From Bacteroidales bacterium (GTDB lineage: Bacteria; Bacteroidota; Bacteroidia; Bacteroidales; P3): 40,502 nt of DNA. The position numbers and the translations under genes were made by a program. Position 1 is the stretch's first letter, and every line of letters starts with the position of its first letter. Under the pieces are notes generated by a model, which was not told the origin of the DNA, did not search any database, and was given only the letters and a program-made list of their open reading frames with translations. The stretch lies in contig JAFWOP010000090.1 of the NCBI GenBank assembly GCA_017545365.1, positions 1 through 40,502 on the forward strand. Reading direction: 5' to 3'. Below, in pieces: positions 23,880 through 31,597 of this stretch.

Positions 23880-24827
23880 TTATATCATGCACGAGTAGTG
23901 GTCGACAACACCCAAGAGGTGGCGTTCGTGGTCGGCGACGAGCACCGTATGGATCTTATGACGTTGCATGATGCGTTGAATTTCAGTTATTTTCGTCGTG
24001 GGTGTAACCATCTTCGGCTGATGCGTCATGATATCGCTCACCGTATGGTTGAAGAACTCTGCCTGCCAGCGTTCCATGGCACGGCGGATGTCGCCATCGG
24101 TGATGAGGCCGATAATCTTCCCGTCTTCAAGCGACACGCCCAGTCCCAGCTTGCCCTTGCTGACGTGGATGATGGCTTCGCCCAGATGCATGTCCTTCGG
24201 GATGATGGGCAGGTCGTCGGAGCGCATGACGTCGGCGGCAGTGGTGAGCAGGCGTCGTCCCAGCTCGCCTCCCGGATGGAACTGTGCAAAGTCCTGCGGG
24301 CGGAACTTGCGTTTCTCCATGAGGGCAATGGCCAGAGCATCGCCGATGACGAGCTGTGCAGTGGTGGAGCTCGTTGGTGCGAGATTCAGCGGACAAGCCT
24401 CTTTCTCCACATGTACGTTCAGGTGGATGGTGGAATACTTCGCCAGCAGCGAGTCGCTGTTGCCGCTCATGCCGATGATGGGCACCTGCATGTGGAGCAC
24501 CATGGGGATGAAGCGCAGCAGCTCGTCGGTAAGTCCCGAGTTGCTGATGGCGAGGACCACATCGTCGCGTGTCATCACGCCTAGGTCGCCGTGGAAGACG
24601 TCGAGGGGGTTAATGAAGAAGGCCGGAGTGCCTGTACTGGCCAGCGTTGCGGCGATTTTCGCACCGATGTGTCCGCTCTTGCCCACGCCTGTTACGATGA
24701 CTTTACCATGACAGCGATAGATGAGTTCTACTGCTCGGTCGAAATTGGCATCGAGACGAGGGATGAGGTCGAGCACGGCTTGTGCTTCTTCGCGGATGAC
24801 TTGTATGGCGTAATCTTTGGGTGTCAT
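23880..24827 (-). CDS. kdsD: D-arabinose 5-phosphate isomerase (KpsF/GutQ family)
   Basis: 315 residues. It converts ribulose 5-phosphate to arabinose 5-phosphate, the first step toward Kdo. An N-terminal SIS sugar-isomerase domain (about 30-185) shows VIVTGVGKSGHIGAKIAATL, HGDLGVMTRDD and SNSGLTDELL. Two CBS domains follow (about 200-315), with MRSDDLPIIPKDM, GLITDGDIRRAM and VLVADHERHLLGVVDHY. Length and domain order are normal. It follows kdsA on the same strand, separated by 58 bases that hold an octamer array; the phospholipase D gene comes 16 bases later. Confidence 0.93.
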   Translation of the reverse strand: MTPKDYAIQVIREEAQAVLDLIPRLDANFDRAVELIYRCHGKVIVTGVGKSGHIGAKIAATLASTGTPAFFINPLDVFHGDLGVMTRDDVVLAISNSGLTDELLRFIPMVLHMQVPIIGMSGNSDSLLAKYSTIHLNVHVEKEACPLNLAPTSSTTAQLVIGDALAIALMEKRKFRPQDFAQFHPGGELGRRLLTTAADVMRSDDLPIIPKDMHLGEAIIHVSKGKLGLGVSLEDGKIIGLITDGDIRRAMERWQAEFFNHTVSDIMTHQPKMVTPTTKITEIQRIMQRHKIHTVLVADHERHLLGVVDHYSCMI

Positions 24828-24833
24828 TGGAGG

Positions 24834-24881
24834 GGTTGAGATGTTGAGACGTTGAGACGTTGAGAGGTTGAGATGTTGAGA
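24834..24881. repeat. Six tandem octamers (NGTTGAGA)
   Basis: 48 bases make six uninterrupted 8-base units NGTTGAGA, with the first base G, T, C, C, G, T. It fills the kdsA-kdsD gap and is the reversed version of the array at 7346-7443. Confidence 0.9.
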
Positions 24882-24885
24882 ACCG

Positions 24886-25647
24886 CTATGATTGGGATGT
24901 TAATTCTTTTACGAGGGCTTCAAGCTTCGAGAGCTCGAGCATGTTTGCGGCATCGCTGAGGCCGAGGTCGGGAGTGGGGTGCACCTCGAAGAAGTAGCCC
25001 GTAGCACCAAAAGCCTTCGCAGCCAGTGCCATCGACGGTACGAAGCGGCGGTCGCCACTGGTCTTGCCGCCACCGCCGCCTGGTCGCTGCACGCTGTGTG
25101 TGCAATCCATGATGACCGTTGGCACGATGTCGAGCATGTCAGGAATGTTTCGGAAGTCGACCACCAGATTGTTATAGCCGAAAGAGTTGCCGCGTTCGGT
25201 AAGCCAGACTTCTTTGGCACCAGCGTCGCGAGCCTTCTCCACGGGGTAGCGCATGTCTTGTCCGCTGAGGAACTGAGCCTTCTTGATGTTCACGGTGCGG
25301 CCAGTTTTTGCTGCTGCTACCAGTAGGTCGGTTTGCCGGCAGAGGAATGCGGGAATCTGCAAAACGTCGCACACCTCGGCGACGGGTGCTGCCTGCCAGG
25401 CTTCATGAATGTCGGTGAGCAGGCGCAGATGGTGCTTCGCCTTCACGTCGGCCAACATCTGCAGACCTCGCTCGATGCCAGGACCGCGAAACGAGCTGAT
25501 GCTGGTGCGATTGGCTTTGTCGAACGATGCCTTGAAGATGATGTCAGTATGCAGCTCCTGATTGATGCGCACGAGTTCGGTTGCGACAGTGTCGAGTAGC
25601 TCTGCCGATTCGATGACGCAAGGGCCCGCAATGAATATTGGTTGCAT
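24886..25647 (-). CDS. kdsA: 3-deoxy-8-phosphooctulonate synthase
   Basis: 253 residues. It condenses arabinose 5-phosphate with phosphoenolpyruvate to Kdo 8-phosphate for lipopolysaccharide. The start is the ATG at 25647 (MQPIFIAGPCVIES), since the promoter at 25711-25742 excludes the longer frame. Typical segments are FKASFDKANRTSISSFRGPG, TDIHEAW, IPAFLCRQTDLL, VNIKKAQFLSG, WLTERGNSFGYNNLVVD and MDCTHSVQRPGG. It lacks a C at the N-terminal metal position that I could assign with confidence, so the metal-dependent or independent class is left open. It heads the kdsA-kdsD-phospholipase D unit. Confidence 0.95.
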   Translation of the reverse strand: MQPIFIAGPCVIESAELLDTVATELVRINQELHTDIIFKASFDKANRTSISSFRGPGIERGLQMLADVKAKHHLRLLTDIHEAWQAAPVAEVCDVLQIPAFLCRQTDLLVAAAKTGRTVNIKKAQFLSGQDMRYPVEKARDAGAKEVWLTERGNSFGYNNLVVDFRNIPDMLDIVPTVIMDCTHSVQRPGGGGGKTSGDRRFVPSMALAAKAFGATGYFFEVHPTPDLGLSDAANMLELSKLEALVKELTSQS

Positions 25648-25710
25648 GTCGGTTGCTGTTTTTTGAGAATCAATGGGTGTTTCCACCTTATTATTATATA
25701 TAATGACTTG

Positions 25711-25742
25711 CAAAATTAATGAAAAGCCGCTGAAGTGGCAAA
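25711..25742 (-). promoter_or_regulatory. Promoter for the kdsA operon
   Basis: On the minus strand TTTG (25742-25739) and TAATTTTG (25718-25711) are 20 bases apart. Transcription would begin near 25704, about 57 bases before the chosen kdsA ATG. Confidence 0.85.
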
Positions 25743-25786
25743 TAATTAACTTTAATTTACCATTGAAAGAGAAAAACTGAACACAA

Positions 25787-25820
25787 ATTGTCGGTTTTCC
25801 GCATTTTTGTTGTACCTTTG
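25787..25820 (+). promoter_or_regulatory. Promoter for the outer-membrane barrel gene
   Basis: TACCTTTG at 25813-25820 is a consensus -7 box. The nearest -33-like ATTG is at 25787-25790, 22 bases upstream, slightly long. Confidence 0.7.
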
Positions 25821-25877
25821 CGGCCGTTTTAGGATAATTTTATGTAGTAACGTTTAAAAAAAGAAAGGAAAAACAAC

Positions 25878-26423
25878 ATGAAAAAGATTCTGATGACTTT
25901 GTTCGTTGCCGCTATGGCAATGACTGTGAATGCTCAGGTTTACTTGGGTGGTTCGGTAGGTGTCGGTAGTGTGAAATTTGGTCACAACGATGCTGAGACT
26001 ACCTATAAGTTTATGCCTGAGATTGGTTATAACCTCAACAGCGACTGGGCTATTGGTGTGGTTTTGGGCTACCAGAAGGGTGCTTGCAAACTTGGCAATG
26101 GCAACTATGGTCAGGATGTTGATACCGAGCTGCTGCAGATCAGCCCCTATGTGCGCTACACCGTTTTCAAGTCGAATCTCATCAATGCGTTTGTCGATGG
26201 TGGCGTAGGTATTGGCAGCTACAAGGATATGGGCACTCAGTTCCAACTGGGTCTGCGTCCGGGTGTGGCCGTGAATCTGAACCGCAACACCAGCTTCGTG
26301 GCTCACTTTGGTTTTGTTGGCTTCGACAGCTTCAGCCCGAAGGGTGATGGCGATAGCAGCAACACCGTTGGCGTTGACCTCGATGGCAACAACATTACTT
26401 TCGGTCTCTACATCAACTTCTAA
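25878..26423 (+). CDS. Small outer-membrane beta-barrel protein
   Basis: 181 residues with a signal peptide (MKKILMTLFVAAMAMTVNAQ). The mature part is about 160 residues of alternating beta strands rich in Gly and aromatics (VYLGGSVGVGSVKFG, FMPEIGYNLNSDWAIGVVLG, YVRYTVFKSNLINAFVDGGV), ending in FGLYINF with a terminal Phe, the usual barrel-assembly signal. This fits an eight-stranded OmpA/OmpW-like barrel; no OmpA peptidoglycan domain is attached. Its role (small porin or structural) cannot be read. It stands alone with its own promoter and terminator. The frequent GGT/GTT/GCT codons suggest good expression. Confidence 0.85.
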   Translation: MKKILMTLFVAAMAMTVNAQVYLGGSVGVGSVKFGHNDAETTYKFMPEIGYNLNSDWAIGVVLGYQKGACKLGNGNYGQDVDTELLQISPYVRYTVFKSNLINAFVDGGVGIGSYKDMGTQFQLGLRPGVAVNLNRNTSFVAHFGFVGFDSFSPKGDGDSSNTVGVDLDGNNITFGLYINF

Positions 26424-26451
26424 GCGAAGGCCGACTGACAATAGTATCACA

Positions 26452-26488
26452 AAAAAGCATTGCTCCCGACTGTGGGGCAATGCTTTTT
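26452..26488. terminator. Bidirectional terminator
   Basis: AAAAAGCATTGC (26452-26463) and GCAATGCTTTTT (26477-26488) form a perfect 12-bp stem with A and T tracts on each side. It can serve both the barrel gene and the convergent channel gene ending at 26509. Confidence 0.92.
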
Positions 26489-26508
26489 GTGTTTGATGAG
26501 GTAACGGC

Positions 26509-28845
26509 TTAGAACTTCTGCTGAATGATGTGAAGGTCGCGCTGCGGGAATGGAATCTCGATGTTGTTTTCGGCTAGTGTCTTGTAGACGCATTCCAAGA
26601 TGCGGCCGTCGTCGTAGTACTGTGTGAGCACGGGCACCCATACCAGCAGCTTCAGGTTGATGCTCGAGTCGCCGAACTCCTTCAGCACAATGCGTGGCGG
26701 CTTCTTCGGATCGGTGATGTGCAGCTTGTTGATGGCATCGATGAGAAGATTCTTGCAACGGTCGATGTCGGTGCCATAGGCAACACCGACGTCGAGGATG
26801 TCGAGCTCGTAGCCGTGGTTCTTCGTCATGTTCTTATAGTTCTTCGTGAAGAGCTGGCTGTTGGTGAAGGCGATGACCGATCCGTCGATGGCTTCGATGA
26901 GCGTCGACGTGTAGTTGATGGAGCTGACGCGTCCGCGTGTGCCGTCGCAGATGATGTAGTCGCCCACCTTGATTCGTCCTGCCATGAGCGAGATGCCGTA
27001 GTAGATGTTCTCGAGGATGTCCTTCATGGCGAAACCGACACCGGTCGACAGACCGCCCGAGATAACCACCAGCCATGTGTTGTTGACACGCATGATGCTT
27101 AGCGAGATGAGTACCCATGCACCCCATACCACGATTTGAATGATGTTCTTCATCATCAGGCTACGTGTGCCGGCTGTTGAGCGGTCGCTCTTTTCGAAGT
27201 AGAGTTTCAACAGGCTTTGCAGTGTGCTGTTGATGTACTTGAAGAGGAAGTACAGACAAACCACCGCCGCTATGGACGTAACGCTGATGGTGATGGCCTT
27301 TGCCTCGATGAACTTCGTGTTGAAAATCCTACGCGTGGTGTCGCTGAGGTTGAACACGTCGGCAGCCCAATAAATGGAGATGAGCACCGAGAACACCCCA
27401 AGCACAGGCAGCAGCACGTTCTTGATGAAATGGAATCCCCACGTATTCGTGATGGGTTTTTCGTCGATGTGCTTGCGCTTCTCATAGGCTGTCAACCAGC
27501 CGGTGATACAGGTGATAGTGAGGATGCACGTCAGCTGCATGATCCACCAGATGAGCAACTGCACGCTGAGCAACGTGTAGCCCAGCCATGAGCAAACCAC
27601 CGATGCGAGGAACACGAACAGGGAGATATATGAGTAGAATTTGTCGCTGTGCGGAATGTTTTTGTTATGCCGACGAATCACACTCCATTGCCATAGCATG
27701 CAGACGAGTAGGGTAGGCGGAAGGATGAGATTCACCAGTTCGTTGGGAATCAGGACGATGCGGAACGCAATGACCAGGAATCCCATGAAGATGAGCGGAG
27801 CATAGATGCGGAAGGCACTTGTAATCTGATTGCCGTCGAGGCGCAGGAGCAACGAAATCAGAATGACACCCAGTAGCCACGTGTACTGCACAAGTAGCTT
27901 GGAGGCCATGATGAGGAAGTTCTGATCGACGGTGGCACGGATGAGTCCTAAAATCAAGGCAAGCAACACCACCGACACTGCCAGGATAATGCACGTGCGC
28001 TTTGCTTGGAATGCTTCTGTCTTGAAGCGTCTCGGCATAAGGAACTTCACTGCGAAGATGGTTACGAGGAGCGAGATGAAGCCGTAGATGAGTAGTGCCG
28101 CAAAGAGGTAGATGATGACGCGCACGTCCCAGTCGGACTCTATTTTATGGTATTGCTGGTACTTTTCGCTGATGGCTTCGCGAGTGCTTCGCAGATTACC
28201 TCTCAGGTTGTTGAGAATCTTGAAATAGTTTTCACCACCGTTGTTGAAGATGCTCATCTGTATGTCGCCATAGCGTTTGTTGGCATAGTCGTTGAGGTTC
28301 TTCAGCTGTTGCTCGGTGTTACGATAGTAGTTGATGTACTCGTTCAGCTGGTCGCGGTTGTCGGTCAGCGTGCGACGAATGTTCATCGCAAGCGTCAGAC
28401 ACACGTTGCGATCGATCTTTGCACGCTCCGACAGCGACATCTTCGGCATGTTCGTGAGATTGATGATCAGACTGTCGTAACGGGCAATGTCTTCGTTGGC
28501 CTTCTCCACAAACGAGCGGAACGGCAGGATGTTGCGCTGGAACTCGTGGTATTGCTCAGTGGCCTCATGGCAGGCGTAGGTGAGGTCGAAGATGTATTCC
28601 GACTTCTGCGAGTAGAGCATCAGCGCATTCTGATTGGAGCGGTTCAGCACCGAGAACAGATTTTTGCGTATGTGCTCCTGCTGCTCTCGCATGAATCCCG
28701 ACTGACGTTCTAGTTCGGCATGATGCTTCGTCAGCTCGGTACGCAGGATGCCGAGAGTATTGTCGAGGTCCTTCTCCTTCAGCACGGCGTGGCTCTGCAG
28801 CGCCCAGCCCAGAAGCAGTATGGCGATAGTGATAATTTTTCTCAT
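26509..28845 (-). CDS. MscS-family mechanosensitive channel (large form)
   Basis: 778 residues. The start is the ATG at 28845 (MRKIITIAILLLGWALQSHA), which begins a signal peptide 26 bases after the -7 box; longer frames run through the promoter. Residues 21 to about 250 form a periplasmic coiled-coil region (LTKHHAELERQSGFMREQQE). About eight to ten membrane spans follow to about 600. The conserved MscS pore and vestibule are next: SGGLSTGVGFAMKDILENIY, KVGDYIICDGTRGRVSSIN, then the C-terminal beta and alpha/beta parts ending FPQRDLHII. These channels release solutes when membrane tension rises in hypo-osmotic shock. The long N-terminal region resembles MscK/YbdG-like relatives. It is monocistronic. 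Confidence 0.93.
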   Translation of the reverse strand: MRKIITIAILLLGWALQSHAVLKEKDLDNTLGILRTELTKHHAELERQSGFMREQQEHIRKNLFSVLNRSNQNALMLYSQKSEYIFDLTYACHEATEQYHEFQRNILPFRSFVEKANEDIARYDSLIINLTNMPKMSLSERAKIDRNVCLTLAMNIRRTLTDNRDQLNEYINYYRNTEQQLKNLNDYANKRYGDIQMSIFNNGGENYFKILNNLRGNLRSTREAISEKYQQYHKIESDWDVRVIIYLFAALLIYGFISLLVTIFAVKFLMPRRFKTEAFQAKRTCIILAVSVVLLALILGLIRATVDQNFLIMASKLLVQYTWLLGVILISLLLRLDGNQITSAFRIYAPLIFMGFLVIAFRIVLIPNELVNLILPPTLLVCMLWQWSVIRRHNKNIPHSDKFYSYISLFVFLASVVCSWLGYTLLSVQLLIWWIMQLTCILTITCITGWLTAYEKRKHIDEKPITNTWGFHFIKNVLLPVLGVFSVLISIYWAADVFNLSDTTRRIFNTKFIEAKAITISVTSIAAVVCLYFLFKYINSTLQSLLKLYFEKSDRSTAGTRSLMMKNIIQIVVWGAWVLISLSIMRVNNTWLVVISGGLSTGVGFAMKDILENIYYGISLMAGRIKVGDYIICDGTRGRVSSINYTSTLIEAIDGSVIAFTNSQLFTKNYKNMTKNHGYELDILDVGVAYGTDIDRCKNLLIDAINKLHITDPKKPPRIVLKEFGDSSINLKLLVWVPVLTQYYDDGRILECVYKTLAENNIEIPFPQRDLHIIQQKF

Positions 28846-28870
28846 GTTGCCAATTGTTGGTTTTTGTTTG

Positions 28871-28901
28871 CAAAGATACGAATAAGTAGGCGAAATGCAA
28901 A
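28871..28901 (-). promoter_or_regulatory. Promoter for the MscS-family gene
   Basis: On the minus strand TTTG (28901-28898) and TATCTTTG (28878-28871) are 19 bases apart. The context CTACTTATTCGTATCTTTGC matches the divergent promoters nearby. Confidence 0.9.
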
Positions 28902-28952
28902 GCAAAAATCAAAGTTTTTGATTTCATTTTCGTTCGGAAAAACTCAAATACA

Positions 28953-28984
28953 TTTGGTTTTTCGCTCACTTATTCGTATCTTTG
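28953..28984 (+). promoter_or_regulatory. Distal promoter for the GlcNAc-kinase-like gene
   Basis: TTTG at 28953-28956 and TATCTTTG at 28977-28984 are 20 bases apart, with the extended box CACTTATTCGTATCTTTGC. Confidence 0.85.
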
Positions 28985-29037
28985 CGACAAAAGTCGCGAA
29001 GATACTCCATCTCGGCATAAAAAAGAAACACGTTTCT

Positions 29038-29068
29038 TTTGTTCTGCACTCGATTATTCGTATCTTTG
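29038..29068 (+). promoter_or_regulatory. Proximal promoter for the GlcNAc-kinase-like gene
   Basis: TTTG at 29038-29041 and TATCTTTG at 29061-29068 are 19 bases apart, again after TTATTCG. It lies 84 bases downstream of the distal promoter, so the gene has two tandem start sites. Confidence 0.88.
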
Positions 29069-29091
29069 CAATCATAAATACTTGAAGAGAC

Positions 29092-30003
29092 ATGGAAATG
29101 ATGAATAACAAGCAACTGACGCTCGTGGCCGACAGCGGTAGCACGAAGACTGATTGGATGGTGGCAGAGACCGGTCAGACGTTCCATACGCAAGGTCTTA
29201 ATCCCGTACTGATGTCGGAAGAAGACATCGTGGGCATCCTCCAGCAGGAGCTTGTGCCGCAACTCGATGTGCTGTTGCCGCAGATGGTGGCAGGATGCAG
29301 CCTGTCGGTGTTCTTCTATGGTGCAGGCGTCAGACCCGATGCGGAAGGAATCATGCAGCGTGCCATTGCCCGTGCCGTGGGCTATCAGGAACTTGTGGCT
29401 GGCAGGACGTGGGCTGAACAGCCCAAAGTAAGTGCCGCCAGTGACCTGCTTGGTGCTGCCCGTGCGCTTTGTGGACATCACGAAGGCATTGCCTGCATTC
29501 TTGGAACGGGTGCCAACTCATGCCTCTTCGATGGCGAGCAGATAGTCGCTAACACGCCGGCGCTAGGTTTCATCCTTGGCGATGAGGGTGGGGGAGCGGC
29601 TCTCGGCAAGCGATTTCTGAATGCTATCTTCAAGGGATTGCTACCTGCTGCGATGCGCGACGACTACCTGACTACAACAGGTCTGACGCTGAACGACGTC
29701 ATCCGTCGCGTCTACCGTGAGCCCATGCCCAATCGGTTCTTGGCTTCCACCTCTTTATATATTAGTGAGCATCTTGACGACGAAGCGTTGCGGAGTCTTG
29801 TTGTTGATAACTTCCGGCAGTTCTTCAGCCACAACATTACACCCTACGGGCGACGCGATTTGCCGGTAGGGTTTGTGGGAAGCATTGCTGCTCACTATGA
29901 AACACTCTTACGTGAGGCCGCCGAGGCTGAGGGATACCAGCTCGGTCCTATTCTTCGTAGCCCGATCAGCAGTCTTTGCGACTATCATCTCGGAAAGCTC
30001 TGA
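29092..30003 (+). CDS. BadF/N-acetylglucosamine kinase-like ATPase
   Basis: 303 residues (a second ATG at 29101 is possible). It belongs to the ASKHA sugar-kinase/BadF fold. Phosphate-1 loop LVADSGSTKTDWMV is at about 9-22, the connect region FFYGAGVRP near 75-83, phosphate-2 LGTGANSCLFDG near 141-152, and GDEGGGAALGKRFLNAIFKG near 164-183. These are the signatures of bacterial GlcNAc kinase homologues in PF01869. The likely reaction is ATP-dependent phosphorylation of an amino sugar, perhaps recycled from the cell wall; the exact substrate is not certain. It is transcribed divergently from the MscS gene by two strong promoters and is not in an operon. Confidence 0.85.
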   Translation: MEMMNNKQLTLVADSGSTKTDWMVAETGQTFHTQGLNPVLMSEEDIVGILQQELVPQLDVLLPQMVAGCSLSVFFYGAGVRPDAEGIMQRAIARAVGYQELVAGRTWAEQPKVSAASDLLGAARALCGHHEGIACILGTGANSCLFDGEQIVANTPALGFILGDEGGGAALGKRFLNAIFKGLLPAAMRDDYLTTTGLTLNDVIRRVYREPMPNRFLASTSLYISEHLDDEALRSLVVDNFRQFFSHNITPYGRRDLPVGFVGSIAAHYETLLREAAEAEGYQLGPILRSPISSLCDYHLGKL

Positions 30004-30036
30004 TTGTTCGAATACTCCCAAATCGGTCATTAGCCA

Positions 30037-30068
30037 ATGTAGGGACGCGGCACGCCGCGTCCCTACAT
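30037..30068. repeat. Perfect 32-bp palindrome
   Basis: Two 15-base arms, ATGTAGGGACGCGGC (30037-30051) and its exact complement (30054-30068), flank the dinucleotide AC. Outside it, GGTCATTAG (30025-30033) and CTAATGACC (30077-30085) are inverted too, so the symmetry extends over about 60 bases. Half-copies open the window. It lies between two convergent genes and may also end transcription. Confidence 0.9.
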
Positions 30069-30110
30069 CAAATCGCCTAATGACCAATTAAGGATCATCA
30101 GAAATATTCT

Positions 30111-31562
30111 TTACGCCTTCTTTTCCTCTTCTTTCTGCTCGAGGAACGACTTGTTCTGTCGCAGATCTTCAACAAACTGGTCGATTTTCAGAAGTTCTCG
30201 CGGAATGCGAATGTTCTGCGGGCAATGCGGCTGGCACTGTCCACACTGGATGCAATGGCTGGCTTGGCGAAGCTTTGGAACGGCGCGGTCGAGACCAATC
30301 AAATAGTTGCGTCGCAGCTTCAGATACTCCGGATCCATCACATCGGTGGGCAGCGTACCTTCATTCTTACACTTGTTGTAATGCACGAAGATGCCTGGTA
30401 TGTCGATACCGTATGGGCAAGGCATGCAGTATTTGCAGTCGTTGCACGGAATGTTCTGCATGGAGAACAGCTTGCGGGCAATATTGTCGTCGAGGAATCG
30501 TTGCTCTTCCTCATTGAGCGGTATGAGCGGACTATAGGAGAGCAGGTTGTCGCGCAAGTGTTCCATATAGGTCATGCCTGAAAGCACGGTGAGCACGCCC
30601 TCGGGAGTGCCGGCATAGCGGAAAGCCCAAGAAGCCACGCTGTGCTCGGGGTCGCGTTGCTTCAACTCTGTAGCTACAAACTGCGGCACATTGGCCAGTC
30701 GTCCTCCCAACAGGGGTTCCATGATGACTGCGGGAATGCCTCGCTTCTGCAATTCGTCATAGAGGTAGGAAGCATCGGTGTTACGATCGTTGATCTCGTT
30801 GGCATAGTTCCAGTCGAGGTAGTTCAGCTCTATCTGCACGAAGTCCCATTGATACTTGTCGTTCTCGGAAAGTAGGTAGTCGAACACTTCTATTTCACCG
30901 TGATAGGAGAATCCGAGGTTGCGGATGCGGCCAGCCTTGCGCTCCTCGAGCAGGTAGTCGAGGATACCATTATCGATATAGCGAGCGTGCAGGGCATCCA
31001 TGCCTCCACCGCCGATGCCGTGCAGCAGGTAGTAGTCTATGTAGTCGACCTGCAGCTCTTTCATCGAGTTGTGGTACATCTCGATACTTCCCTCACGCGT
31101 CTGTGTCTCTGGCGAGAAGTTCGAGAGCTTCGTTGCAATGAAGTACTCGCTGCGCTTGTGGCGCGAGAGTGCGATGCCGGTGCAACGCTCCGAGAGTCCG
31201 CGGCAGTAGGCAGGGCTGGTATCGAAGTAGTTCAACCCGTGTTCAATGGCGTAGTCCACCTGCTTATTGATCATCTCTTGGTCGAAGTCGGGGTCTTCGC
31301 CCTCCTTGGCACTGGGAAGGGTGGGCAGACGCATCATGCCATATCCCAACAGCGACACGCGGTCGCCAGTCTTGGGATTGTTGCGGAAGGTCATCTTGTC
31401 CTTCGGGGGCTCTACCTGCTGCTTGTATTCGTCTTCAATGGCTTTCTGCTTCTTGCTCTTGCAGCCCGTGAGAGCGGCGGCAGTGGCTACGGTTCCTGCT
31501 CCGAAGAGTTTCAGGAACGAGCGGCGCGAAATGCTATTGTTGGAGTTATTATCGTTCATCAT
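30111..31562 (-). CDS. Tat-exported aldo/keto reductase lipoprotein with ferredoxin tail
   Basis: About 483 residues from the first of two tandem ATGs (31562, 31559). The N-terminus has a twin-arginine signal, SRRSFLK, then a short hydrophobic stretch ending AALTGC, a lipobox with Cys34. The aldo/keto reductase barrel follows, with catalytic Asp and Tyr in YFDTSPAYCRG (D114, Y119), Lys in FIATKLS and His in YYLLHGIG. The C-terminal 120 residues carry two [4Fe-4S] motifs, CNDCKYCMPCPYG and CIQCGQCQPHCPQ. The enzyme should sit outside the inner membrane, where NADPH is scarce, so electrons may enter through the FeS centres; this is inference. It is the last gene of an operon headed by tatA-tatC, which would export it. 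Confidence 0.92.
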   Translation of the reverse strand: MMNDNNSNNSISRRSFLKLFGAGTVATAAALTGCKSKKQKAIEDEYKQQVEPPKDKMTFRNNPKTGDRVSLLGYGMMRLPTLPSAKEGEDPDFDQEMINKQVDYAIEHGLNYFDTSPAYCRGLSERCTGIALSRHKRSEYFIATKLSNFSPETQTREGSIEMYHNSMKELQVDYIDYYLLHGIGGGGMDALHARYIDNGILDYLLEERKAGRIRNLGFSYHGEIEVFDYLLSENDKYQWDFVQIELNYLDWNYANEINDRNTDASYLYDELQKRGIPAVIMEPLLGGRLANVPQFVATELKQRDPEHSVASWAFRYAGTPEGVLTVLSGMTYMEHLRDNLLSYSPLIPLNEEEQRFLDDNIARKLFSMQNIPCNDCKYCMPCPYGIDIPGIFVHYNKCKNEGTLPTDVMDPEYLKLRRNYLIGLDRAVPKLRQASHCIQCGQCQPHCPQNIRIPRELLKIDQFVEDLRQNKSFLEQKEEEKKA

Positions 31563-31597
31563 TCTGCTTGATACTATCAACGTTCATCTTTCTACTA

